In this document: one piece after another, positions 8,914-16,902 of the stretch
Layout: every line of letters begins with the position of its first letter
How positions within the stretch are numbered: position 1 is the stretch's first letter
Source: Pseudomonas sp. FeN3W
Lineage (GTDB): Bacteria > Pseudomonadota > Gammaproteobacteria > Pseudomonadales > Pseudomonadaceae
Direction: 5' to 3'
NCBI GenBank assembly: GCA_030263805.2
Contig: CP136010.1
Location: forward strand, 2,433,001-2,497,000
DNA: 64,000 nt
Position numbers and translations under genes: made by a program
The notes under the pieces: model-generated
Told to the model about the DNA's origin: nothing
Seen by the model: the letters and a program-made list of their open reading frames with translations, nothing else
The model's database searches: none

Positions 8914-9179
8914 GCGAGCCGCCGCTGAGCATTCTCGGCAAGGTTTCAGCGGGGCTGCGCGAATTCTACGTCGCGCCCTACCGGCGGACCTTCGCCCGTG
9001 CCCGGCGCGACGAGGATGACCTGTTCATGCTGCTGGTGTTCAGCGAAACCCTGGGCGTGCCGAACCCGGCCGCTTGGTACACCCTGGAGCTGATGCCGGC
9101 GCTGTACGAGCGCTTCCATGACTGGCACCGGCGCATGGGCATGGAGCGCTCGCCACTGGACCATATCGCATGCTGCTAG
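8910..9179 (+). CDS. Small protein ending in Cys-Cys (cory-CC-star-like)
   Basis: An 89-residue soluble protein starting with GTG at 8910, whose first base lies in the last codons of the CstA-like gene (GTGA overlap). The most striking feature is that it ends exactly with Cys-Cys followed by the stop codon (HIACC). Internal conserved-looking elements are YVAPYRRTFARARRDEDDLF and LGVPNPAAWYTLEL. This matches the small family known in annotation as cory-CC-star, described for its terminal cysteine pair; that name is recalled, not searched. No catalytic domain is seen. The terminal pair could bind a metal or carry a thiol modification. The following ArsA-like ATPase starts within its last codons. 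Confidence 0.65.
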   Translation: MSEPPLSILGKVSAGLREFYVAPYRRTFARARRDEDDLFMLLVFSETLGVPNPAAWYTLELMPALYERFHDWHRRMGMERSPLDHIACC

Positions 9180-10177
9180 CGCTGGCGGCCGAATGCCGCG
9201 TGCTGTTCTTCGGCGGCAAAGGTGGCGTCGGCAAGACCACCGTGGCCGCCGCCACCGCGCTGGCCCAGGCGCGGGCCGGGCGCCGCGTGCTGCTGGTCTC
9301 CACCGATCCGGCACACAACCTCGGGCATCTCTGGCAGCGGCCGGTGGGCCCGCAGAAGGTGCGCCTGGCGGCGGGGCTGGACGGCCTGGAACTGGACCCG
9401 GAAGTCACCGTGCAGCAGCACCTCGAGGAGGTCGGCACCGCTCTGCGCAAGCTGATGCCGGCGCACCTGGCCGGCGAGGTGGACAAGCACATGGCGTTGT
9501 CGCGCGACGCGCCCGGCATGCACGAGGCGGCCTTGCTCGAGCGCATCGCCGAAACCGTCGACCAGGGCCTGGCCGAATACGACCTGCTGGTGTTCGACAC
9601 TGCGCCGTCCGGGCACACCGCGCGGCTGATGGCCCTGCCGGAGATGATGGCAGCCTGGACCGAAGGCCTGCTGCGGCGCCAGGAACGCGGCTCGCGCTTC
9701 AGCCAGGTGTTGAAGAACCTCGGCCAGGACGATCGCGGCTTCGGCCAGTCCATCCTCGGCCAGGGCGATGGCGAGGCGGCAGCGGATCGCGACAGCCGTA
9801 TCCGCCAGATCCTCGACCGTCGCCGCGAGCGCTTCAACCGGCTGCGCGAGGTACTCGGCGATGCGCAGCAGTGCGCCTTCGTCATCGTGCTCGCCGCCGA
9901 GCGGCTGCCGGTGCTGGAAACCATCGAGTTGCACGCGCAGCTGCAGCGCGCCGGCACGCCGGTCGGCGCGCTGGTGGTGAACAAGCGCTCGCCGGCCGAT
10001 GCCGGCGCCTTTCTCGCCGAACGCCACGCCCTGGAGGAGCGGCATCTCACCACCCTGTGCCAGGCGCTGGGCCAGCTGCCGCTGCTGGAGCTGCCGCTGC
10101 TGCCCGGCGACGTGGTCGGTGAAGCGGCGCTGGAGGCCTTCGCCCATCGGCTGGGTGATGCAACGGCGGGGTTATAA
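9170..10177 (+). CDS. ArsA/Get3-family ATPase
   Basis: A 335-residue P-loop ATPase of the ArsA/TRC40/Get3 type. The deviant Walker A GGKGGVGKTT at residues 15-24, the switch I STDPAHNLGHLW and the FDTAPSGHTARLMALP switch II segment are all present; the last is specific to this family. Only one ATPase domain is encoded. Known members energise arsenite export or insert tail-anchored proteins; no ArsB or arsenic gene is nearby. The ATG at 9170 overlaps the last ten bases of the Cys-Cys protein gene, so the two are translationally coupled. The natural partner or cargo may be the Cys-Cys protein or the CstA-like carrier. Confidence 0.85.
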   Translation: MLLALAAECRVLFFGGKGGVGKTTVAAATALAQARAGRRVLLVSTDPAHNLGHLWQRPVGPQKVRLAAGLDGLELDPEVTVQQHLEEVGTALRKLMPAHLAGEVDKHMALSRDAPGMHEAALLERIAETVDQGLAEYDLLVFDTAPSGHTARLMALPEMMAAWTEGLLRRQERGSRFSQVLKNLGQDDRGFGQSILGQGDGEAAADRDSRIRQILDRRRERFNRLREVLGDAQQCAFVIVLAAERLPVLETIELHAQLQRAGTPVGALVVNKRSPADAGAFLAERHALEERHLTTLCQALGQLPLLELPLLPGDVVGEAALEAFAHRLGDATAGL

Positions 10178-10600
10178 CCAGCCGTTGTCGCCCAGCACCT
10201 GGCGCTTGTAGAAATCGAGATTGGCGCGCATGGCGAACACACCGGCGACACCATAGGCGAGCAAGCGTGCGAAGTCGCCGTAGCCCAAGGCGTCGAGTCC
10301 CATGACAAGCAGCGTGACCGCGCCCAGGGCCAGCAGCGTGTAGCTGATCGCCTTGCGCCACATGCCCTTGGCCAAGTAGTACAGCGGGCCGAAGAGAAAG
10401 GCGAGGATGTTGAAGGCCATGGCCTGGCGTCGCTCGGCCGCGGGCAGGCTCTTGAATGAGGGCAGGCGCGGGCCGCCCGCCCTGGCGATGGCCTGGAAGC
10501 GTCGTTTCCAGCTGTCGGAAACCGGCAACGCCTCGATCCGCACGGCCTCATCACCGTTCAGCGGGGCACGCGGGGGTGCGTAGGGATTCTGGGTACTCAT
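10172..10600 (-). CDS. DUF2628 membrane protein
   Basis: A 142-residue protein convergent with and overlapping the ArsA-like gene by six bases. The N-terminal 60 residues are hydrophilic (MSTQNPYAPPRAPL), then follow a KSLPAAERRQAMAFNILAFLFGPLYYLAKGMW-type stretch (positions 52-83) and two to three membrane helices. The FNxxAFLFGPLYYLYKGMWRK pattern is that of DUF2628, a family of small inner-membrane proteins without known function. AAGGAGG lies just upstream of the ATG at 10600, an excellent ribosome site. Confidence 0.75.
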   Translation of the reverse strand: MSTQNPYAPPRAPLNGDEAVRIEALPVSDSWKRRFQAIARAGGPRLPSFKSLPAAERRQAMAFNILAFLFGPLYYLAKGMWRKAISYTLLALGAVTLLVMGLDALGYGDFARLLAYGVAGVFAMRANLDFYKRQVLGDNGWL

Positions 10601-10714
10601 GAAACCTCCTTGTCGTCGAGCGCCCATGATCGCGCCCGCCTTGGCTCAGCGCCAATCCGACGTGCCCGTCACGTGCTGCGCCGCAAGTTTCGCTACGCGG
10701 CGCCGCGGCGGCGG

Positions 10715-11368
10715 TCACGCCAGGTGCCGCACGAACCAGTCGCCGGCCAGCCGCGCCACCTCCTCCAGCGTGCCGTGTTCCTCGAACAGATGCGTCGCTC
10801 CCGGTACCACCACCAGCTGATGCACGCACTGCAGGCGAGCGGCCGCGGCACGGTTGAGTTCCAGCACCTCGAGGTCGCCGCTGCCGACGAGCAACAGCGA
10901 AGCCGCCTTGACCCGCGCCAGCGACAGATCCGCCAGGTCGACCCGGCCGCCACGCGAAACTACCGCGGCGATGTCCGCCGGCCGCGAGGCGGCGGTGGTC
11001 AGCGCCGCGGCGGCGCCGGTGCTGCCACCGAACAGGCCTATGCGCAGGCCCTGCAGGCGCGTATCGCTGCTCAGCTGGTCGACCACGCCGCTGAGGCGCT
11101 GACTGAGCAGCGGGATGTCGAAGCGCAGCTGGCGGGTGATCTCGTCGATGGGCTGCTCGTGCTTGGTGAGCAGATCGAAGAGCAGGGTCGCCAGCCCCAT
11201 TTCGTTGAAGCAATGCGCCACGCTGCGGTTGCGCGGGCTATGCCGGCTGCTGCCGCTGCCGTGGACGAACACCACCAGGCCGGTGGCCGCGGGCGGCAGG
11301 CACAGTTCGCCGTGCAGGCGTGCCTTGCCGAGCGTGAAGCGCATGGGTGTCGCCGCAAGCGTGGTCAT
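10715..11368 (-). CDS. Dienelactone-hydrolase-type alpha/beta hydrolase
   Basis: A 217-residue alpha/beta hydrolase. It shows the oxyanion-hole region VVFVHGSGSSRHSPRN, the nucleophile elbow GLFGGSTGAAAAL (Ser as nucleophile), an acidic residue region LLLVGSGDLEVLELN and the catalytic histidine in GATHLFEE. The start overlaps the stop of the upstream phosphoribosyltransferase (ATGA). Such hydrolases occur next to, or fused with, this phosphoribosyltransferase type in many bacteria, so the two products very probably act in one process, but the substrate is unknown. Confidence 0.8.
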   Translation of the reverse strand: MTTLAATPMRFTLGKARLHGELCLPPAATGLVVFVHGSGSSRHSPRNRSVAHCFNEMGLATLLFDLLTKHEQPIDEITRQLRFDIPLLSQRLSGVVDQLSSDTRLQGLRIGLFGGSTGAAAALTTAASRPADIAAVVSRGGRVDLADLSLARVKAASLLLVGSGDLEVLELNRAAAARLQCVHQLVVVPGATHLFEEHGTLEEVARLAGDWFVRHLA

Positions 11369-12033
11369 GCCGCCTGCCCTCCCTTGTCCCAGGCGCGCTG
11401 CAGCAGCGCTACCACCTGGCGATCGGGGGTCCGCTCGAAATGCTCGTACCAGCGGCCGATGGCATACAGGTCATGGGGCACATGCAGGCAGACAATGCGA
11501 TCCGCCAGTTTTTCCAGCTGCGCGACGCTCTGCGCGGCGGCCACCGGCACCGCAACGGTGATGCGCATCGCGCCCAGCTGGCGCACGGCCTGCACCGCGG
11601 CGCGCATGGTCGCGCCGGTCGCCAGCCCGTCGTCCACCAGGATCACGCCACGCCCGGCGATGAGCGGCGGCTGTCGTTCACCGCGATAGGCCTGCTCGCG
11701 CCGCTGCAGTTCGTGGGTTTCCTGGACGATGGTGCCGTCGATCTCGGCCCTGGAGACGTGGATGTACTGCACGATGTCGTCGTTCATCACGCGCACGCCG
11801 CCGCCGGCGATGGCCCCCATGGCCAGCTCGCGATTGCCCGGCGTACCGAGCTTGCGCACCACCAGGATGTCCAGCTCCAGGCCCAGCCGCTGCGCCACCT
11901 CGAACGCCACCGGCACACCGCCGCGCGGCAGCGCCAGGACCAGGGCGTCGCGCCAGTCGGCATCCTGCGCCAGGCGCTCGGCCAGCGCCTCACCTGCCTG
12001 GACTCGATCGTAAAAGGGGATCTTGAAGGTCAT
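11365..12033 (-). CDS. Phosphoribosyltransferase family protein
   Basis: A 222-residue type I phosphoribosyltransferase. The PRPP-binding signature VILVDDGLATGATM is intact, together with LALPRGGVPVAFEVA near residue 34 and the RKLGTPGNRELAMGAI loop. GAGGAG lies about seven bases upstream of the ATG at 12033; a longer frame upstream lacks a ribosome site. It is the first gene of a two-gene operon with the hydrolase that overlaps its end. Family members are usually annotated only as putative PRTases; nucleotide salvage is possible but not shown. Confidence 0.85.
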   Translation of the reverse strand: MTFKIPFYDRVQAGEALAERLAQDADWRDALVLALPRGGVPVAFEVAQRLGLELDILVVRKLGTPGNRELAMGAIAGGGVRVMNDDIVQYIHVSRAEIDGTIVQETHELQRREQAYRGERQPPLIAGRGVILVDDGLATGATMRAAVQAVRQLGAMRITVAVPVAAAQSVAQLEKLADRIVCLHVPHDLYAIGRWYEHFERTPDRQVVALLQRAWDKGGQAA

Positions 12034-12296
12034 GGCAGGCTCCTCGGTTCCGGCACGGGCTGTATTGGAGTCTGGCTCAAGAATCGAGTGTCGGTGCTCC
12101 ATCGGCGACGAACAGCCCGCCTGACCGATCGCTGCCGGGCACCGTCGATCGAAACGAACGCAGCTGAGACTACAAATCCATTGCCGTCATCCCTCTGACG
12201 CCATTAAAGTGCCATCATTGATTGCCGATAGCCCGGGCAGGACCGCCAAATGCGCCGTCCACCGACAGGGCGGCCAATGCCTGGGATGGATGACCA

Positions 12297-13382
12297 ATGA
12301 CCGAGAAGAACAACAAACCGGCACCATGGCGTATGCGCAGCACCCTGCTGATGACGGTCAGCCTGCTGTTTCCCTCGACTCCCGTGCACGCGGCCGAAAC
12401 CCTGACGCTGCTGACCTGGGAGCAATACCTCAGCGAAGCGGTAATCGAGCGCTGGCAAACCGAAACCGGGGGCGCGATCAGGCAGATCTATTTCGACAGC
12501 GGCGACAAGCGCGACGAAATCCTCGCCAAACCCGAGCACCAGATCGATATCGCCCTGACGGAGCTGATCAGCGCCTCGCGCTTCGGCGCCCGCGGCCTGC
12601 TGGACCCGCTCGACGACAAGCAGCTGCCGACGCTGCGTCATGTTCCGCCACGCTGGCGCGACAGCTGCGGTCGCTACGGCGTGCCCTATCTATGGGGCAC
12701 ACTCGGCATCGCCTATCGTAGCGACCGCCTGGAAAGCGCGCCGCGCTCCTGGAAGGACCTGCTGCAACCGGCTCGCCCGGACGAGCCGCACATCATCATG
12801 ATGGAGGACCACGAGGACATCCTCGCCAGCCCATTGATCCTGCAGAACCACTCGATCAACACCTCGAACCACGACGAGCTCAAGGCCGCGTTCAACCTGC
12901 TCATGGCTCAATCCAGCGCGGTACTGACCTACGAGTACGTGATCACTTCCCTGCGCAGCCAGCGCTATCTGGAGCAGGCCGACATGGCGCTGGCCTACAG
13001 CGGCGACCAGCAGGTGCTCAACGAGGTGGAAGGTGTCGACGGCGAGCCCTGGCGCTACGTGGTGCCTGAAGAAGGCACGCTGCTGTGGGTCGATTGCCTG
13101 TCGATACCGACCGGCACCGAAAACAAAGCCCTGGCCCGGCGTTTCCTCGACTTCCTCCAACGGCCGGAAATCGCCGCTCTGAATGCCGCCGACCTGGGCG
13201 TCGCCACACCGAATGCCGCAGCGCGGGCACTGCTACCGGAGGAGATCCGCGAAGATTCGACCATCTACCCGCCAGAAGCGGTGCTGGAGCGTAGCCAGGT
13301 CTACCAGACGCGACCGCTGGAAGGCACGCAGACACGGCGACGCATCATCAGTGCACTGATCAACGCCCATGACGCTAGGTAA
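12297..13382 (+). CDS. Periplasmic polyamine-type binding protein (NspS/PotD-like)
   Basis: A 361-residue periplasmic binding protein. A signal peptide is visible (RSTLLMTVSLLFPSTPVHAAE, cleavage after the Ala pair), followed by the mature start TLTLLTWEQYLSEAVIERW, typical of the PotD/PotF polyamine-binding family. Later elements include GVPYLWGTLGIAYRSD and a WVDCLSIPTGTENKALA segment. No permease or ATPase gene follows; instead the stop overlaps the start of a membrane GGDEF-EAL gene. The same pairing in Vibrio cholerae, NspS with MbaA, senses norspermidine and spermidine and controls c-di-GMP. A sensing role rather than transport is inferred. Confidence 0.82.
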   Translation: MTEKNNKPAPWRMRSTLLMTVSLLFPSTPVHAAETLTLLTWEQYLSEAVIERWQTETGGAIRQIYFDSGDKRDEILAKPEHQIDIALTELISASRFGARGLLDPLDDKQLPTLRHVPPRWRDSCGRYGVPYLWGTLGIAYRSDRLESAPRSWKDLLQPARPDEPHIIMMEDHEDILASPLILQNHSINTSNHDELKAAFNLLMAQSSAVLTYEYVITSLRSQRYLEQADMALAYSGDQQVLNEVEGVDGEPWRYVVPEEGTLLWVDCLSIPTGTENKALARRFLDFLQRPEIAALNAADLGVATPNAAARALLPEEIREDSTIYPPEAVLERSQVYQTRPLEGTQTRRRIISALINAHDAR

Positions 13383-15765
13383 ACGCACGCTGCTGGTGAT
13401 CTTTCCGGTCATTCTGATCATCCAGCTGGTTGCCTCGACCACCGCCTACCTGACCCAGCGCGCCTCGTTGCTGGGGCTGGAGCAGGCGCGTCTGGAACAG
13501 CAGCTCTCGGTATTGACCTCCGCCTACCTGGACTACGAGGCGTTCAATCGCAGCGTGCTCTACTCGATCATGGATAGCGAGGCGCTGCTGCTGTTCCTGC
13601 GCGAGTCGGACACCGGCTTTCGCAACGACACCCTCGGGCTGCGCATCCAGCAAAGCATCCGCTCGCTATCCAACACCGAGCTGACCTTCGTTTCCCTCGC
13701 CGTCGTGCAGCCCGATGGCAGGCCGGCCTACTATTTCGAAAGCAGCCTGTCGCCGTTCGCCTCGATGAGCGCGAACCAGCAACGGATCGTCAGCGAAGCC
13801 AGACGGTCATCGGCACCCGGCAACACCCTCTACGTCGAGCAGGCCGCCGACGCCCCGCTGCTGATGAACACCGACTTCATCCTGCCGGCCTCCAGCAGCC
13901 GGCCGTTGCCAAGCCAGCGCGCCGAGGCCTTCGCCATCCAGCTGGCGGTGCGTCCTGAGCGCTTCCTCAAGCTCAAGCGCAGCCTGGAAAGCGAATACGC
14001 CGCGCCTGTCGAAATCTCCGACGAGCCGTTGCCGGCGGCAGCGGGGTTGTCCGCCGGGGTTTCGCTGTCACGCTCGCTGCATGCACGGCTGACACCGGCG
14101 CCGCACTACAGCGCCGAGCGTCTGCAGACCCTGGGGCTGGCGTTCATCGCCGGCGGTGCGCTGATCTGCCTGATCTCCATCGGCCTGCTGCTGTGGTTGA
14201 TCCGCCGTTCCATCACCGGCCCCATCAGCCAGCTGGACGACCAGCTCACCGACCTGCTGCTGTGCAAACGCAACGCACTCGACGAGCCAACCGATGGCGG
14301 CGAGATCGGCCGACTGACGGTGAACATGAAGACCCTGCACGACCGCAACACCGAGGCGCTGCAGCGCATCCGCGAAATATCCTGGCAGGACAGCCTGACT
14401 CAGGTCAGCAACCGGGCGCACTTCGGCGTGCTGGCCAATGCCATGTACGAGCAGTGCCTGCACACGCACAGGCGACTGGCGCTGCTGTTTCTCGACCTGG
14501 ACAACTTCAAGCAGGTCAACGACCAGCACGGCCACGAGGCCGGCGACACCCTGCTGCGGATCTTCGCCCAGCGTGCCCGCGGCGTGCTCGAACGTCATCG
14601 CGTCGCCTACCCGCAGACGGAAACGGCCCTGGCGCGGCTGTCCGGCGACGAGTTCGCCATCCTGCTGCTGAGCGAAACCGGCGACGGCGGTCTGCAGCAA
14701 CTGTGCGACGCCCTGCTGGGGCTGTGCCGCGGCGGCTTTCGTCTGGAAGATCGCCAGTATCCGGTCAGCGTCAGCATCGGCACCGCCTGCTACCCGGAGG
14801 ACGCGGACTCGATCACCCAACTGCTCACCCGTGCCGACACCGCCATGTATCAGGCCAAGGCCGAGGGCAAGAACACCGCGGTGGCCTTCAGCGGCGAGCT
14901 GGAGCGGCGCAACGAGCGCATCCGCCTGATCGAGGACCAGCTGCGCGAGCTCGACGGCGATGATCAGCTGCGGCTGGTCTACATGCCGGCGCTCGATCGC
15001 GAAGGCGCAGTGGTCAGCTGCGAAGTGCTGCTGCGCTGGCATTCACCGATCCTCGGGACGGTTTCCCCCGGCGAGTTCATCCCCATCGCCGAACGGGCCG
15101 GGTTGTTCCCGAAGATCGACAGTTGGGTCATCGATCATGCGCTGGCGGAGTACCCGAAGCTGGTGCAGCTGTTCGGCGAAGGCGTGCTGCTGGCGATCAA
15201 CGTATCCTCCGCGCAGCTCAACGACGACCGCATCTGCCGCTACCTGGTCGAGCGCGCCGCACACCATGGCGTCGAGCCAGGCAGGATCGAAATCGAGCTG
15301 ACCGAAACCTACGCCGCCGAGCTGTGCAAGAGCACCATGGAAGTGGTTCAGGCGATTCGCCGCGCGGGCTTTCGCGTCGCCATCGACGATTTCGGCGTCG
15401 GCTATACCTCGATCCAGCAGTTGCTCGAATACCCCGCCGACACCATCAAGCTGGACATGGCGATCATCACGCGACTGACCCGCCCAGAGATGCAGCTGAG
15501 CCTCACCGCGCTAGTCGACTTCTGCCATGCCCAGGGCAAGCGCGTGAATGCCGAGGGCGTCGACAACATGGAAAAACAGTCGGCGCTGCTGCAGGCCGGC
15601 TGCGACCTGTTCCAGGGCTACCTGATTTCGCCGCCGCGCTCGCTGGCGGCACTGGAAGACTGGATGGCCGTGCGCAACCGCGCCCAGGGCACGCTGCGCC
15701 TCGAGCCGCTGCCGCCATCCGCTTGCCCGCAGCCCGGTCCGGTTGCAGTCGGCAGCGACTACTAA
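13369..15765 (+). CDS. Membrane GGDEF-EAL protein (MbaA-like)
   Basis: A 798-residue protein. Membrane helix 1 lies at residues 7-27 (VIFPVILIIQLVASTTAYL), then a periplasmic region of about 220 residues, helix 2 near 247-270, a HAMP-like segment, a GGDEF domain (about 340-505) and an EAL domain (about 525-775). The diguanylate cyclase motif reads SGDEF instead of GGDEF and the EAL motif reads EVL (CEVLLRW), which are the same variants I recall for V. cholerae MbaA. The EAL domain keeps FAIDDFGVGYTS-type residues (VAIDDFGVGYTS), so phosphodiesterase activity is likely and cyclase activity uncertain. The start overlaps the binding-protein gene by 14 bases. Confidence 0.88.
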   Translation: MTLGKRTLLVIFPVILIIQLVASTTAYLTQRASLLGLEQARLEQQLSVLTSAYLDYEAFNRSVLYSIMDSEALLLFLRESDTGFRNDTLGLRIQQSIRSLSNTELTFVSLAVVQPDGRPAYYFESSLSPFASMSANQQRIVSEARRSSAPGNTLYVEQAADAPLLMNTDFILPASSSRPLPSQRAEAFAIQLAVRPERFLKLKRSLESEYAAPVEISDEPLPAAAGLSAGVSLSRSLHARLTPAPHYSAERLQTLGLAFIAGGALICLISIGLLLWLIRRSITGPISQLDDQLTDLLLCKRNALDEPTDGGEIGRLTVNMKTLHDRNTEALQRIREISWQDSLTQVSNRAHFGVLANAMYEQCLHTHRRLALLFLDLDNFKQVNDQHGHEAGDTLLRIFAQRARGVLERHRVAYPQTETALARLSGDEFAILLLSETGDGGLQQLCDALLGLCRGGFRLEDRQYPVSVSIGTACYPEDADSITQLLTRADTAMYQAKAEGKNTAVAFSGELERRNERIRLIEDQLRELDGDDQLRLVYMPALDREGAVVSCEVLLRWHSPILGTVSPGEFIPIAERAGLFPKIDSWVIDHALAEYPKLVQLFGEGVLLAINVSSAQLNDDRICRYLVERAAHHGVEPGRIEIELTETYAAELCKSTMEVVQAIRRAGFRVAIDDFGVGYTSIQQLLEYPADTIKLDMAIITRLTRPEMQLSLTALVDFCHAQGKRVNAEGVDNMEKQSALLQAGCDLFQGYLISPPRSLAALEDWMAVRNRAQGTLRLEPLPPSACPQPGPVAVGSDY

Positions 15766-15768
15766 CTA

Positions 15769-16443
15769 CTAGATGGCGTCTTCCTCGGCCGCGCCGGCGG
15801 GATTGGCGCGCGTCGACATGGCGAGGATCTCCGGCACCACGTCGCGCGCGAACACATCGTGCAGTCGGCGCAGCTCGGCGAACGGGTCTGGATGATGGTC
15901 GACGCGGATATCCCAGAGCGGGTATTCCTCGTTATCGACCACATACACCGTTGCCGATGATTCGCCATGGCGATCGCCACCCTGGGCGTCGCCGGCAGCG
16001 ATCGCCGCCATCAAACGCTCCACCAGTGGCTGATGCGCGCTGCGTTCATAGGCTTCGCAGGCCGCCTCCAGCACCTCGCGGCCCTTGAGCCGGTTGCCCT
16101 GCACGCAGAACTGTTCGCCGGCGATCGAGCCAGCCCAGGGCAGGCATTTCTCCCCGGTCCAGCAGGCCGTGCGGCCGTTGCCGTCGATCACCGCGCACTG
16201 GCGCTGGCTCATGCAGGGATCGGTGCGCCGCAACCGCTCCAGCACCTCGGCCGCCGGGCTGAACTGGCGCAGGAAACGCAGGCCGTCGATACCGAGGTAC
16301 GGATTGATCTGCGCCTGGGTCGCCACCGCCCCGACATGAGCCGCCGCGTGGGTCAGCAACTTGCCCACGGCGGGCATCGCCGTGGCCGCGGCCACGCCGA
16401 ACTGACCGGTGCGCGGGCAGCGGGCGATGATGGAAAAGGTCAT
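15769..16443 (-). CDS. DUF1028 protein (Ntn-hydrolase-like)
   Basis: A 224-residue protein beginning MTFSIIARCPRTGQFGVAAAT, the hallmark of DUF1028, followed by the VGAVATQAQINPYLG stretch and a CWTGEKC element. DUF1028 proteins resemble Ntn-hydrolases and are often annotated as major pilin-like or fimbrial assembly proteins without evidence. Here it is the last gene of a likely operon with a PQQ-type dehydrogenase and a cytochrome c, with 67 bases between its start and the cytochrome stop. Its stop is four bases from the convergent GGDEF-EAL gene. Function unknown. Confidence 0.8.
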   Translation of the reverse strand: MTFSIIARCPRTGQFGVAAATAMPAVGKLLTHAAAHVGAVATQAQINPYLGIDGLRFLRQFSPAAEVLERLRRTDPCMSQRQCAVIDGNGRTACWTGEKCLPWAGSIAGEQFCVQGNRLKGREVLEAACEAYERSAHQPLVERLMAAIAAGDAQGGDRHGESSATVYVVDNEEYPLWDIRVDHHPDPFAELRRLHDVFARDVVPEILAMSTRANPAGAAEEDAI

Positions 16444-16510
16444 GGACGTGCTCTCTGGATTCGTCAGGGCTTAGGCCTGAGCGAAGCGGCAAACGTTCAG
16501 AGCGAGCGGC

Positions 16511-16849
16511 TCACTCAGGCAATTCGACACTGACCTTGATCGCCGAATACCAGGCCGTGACCGCGGCGATATCCTCGTCGCTCAGCCCGGAGGCGATGAC
16601 GCTCATCTGCGGATGCTTGCGTTCACCGGAGCGGAAGGCCTGCAGCTGGCGCGCCAGGTACAGCTCGCCATTGCCGGCCAGGTTCGGCGCATCGGCGACC
16701 TTGGCGATGCCGTCGATGCCGTGGCACGCCGCACACATCTTCGCCTTGGCCTTGGCAGCGGCCAGATCGGCCGCCAGTACCGGAACACAGGCGCTGCCTA
16801 GCAGCAGTGCCAGCGCCAGGGACAGCCGCCGGCTGAAATCCATCGACAT
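16511..16849 (-). CDS. Small periplasmic class I cytochrome c
   Basis: A 112-residue exported cytochrome: signal peptide SRRLSLALALLLGSACVPVLAAD, then the single haem motif CAACH in AKMCAACHGIDGIAK and a distal methionine candidate in HPQMSVIA. This fits the cytochrome c553/c4-like family. The ATG at 16849 is preferred over an ORF extension that begins inside the dehydrogenase end, because AGGA lies just upstream. It follows the PQQ-type dehydrogenase by 53 bases and is the likely electron acceptor of that enzyme. Confidence 0.85.
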   Translation of the reverse strand: MSMDFSRRLSLALALLLGSACVPVLAADLAAAKAKAKMCAACHGIDGIAKVADAPNLAGNGELYLARQLQAFRSGERKHPQMSVIASGLSDEDIAAVTAWYSAIKVSVELPE

Positions 16850-16902
16850 ACAGGGATCCTCGAATGGCGCCGGCCGCCTGAACGGCAGGCCGGCGCAGCG
16901 GC

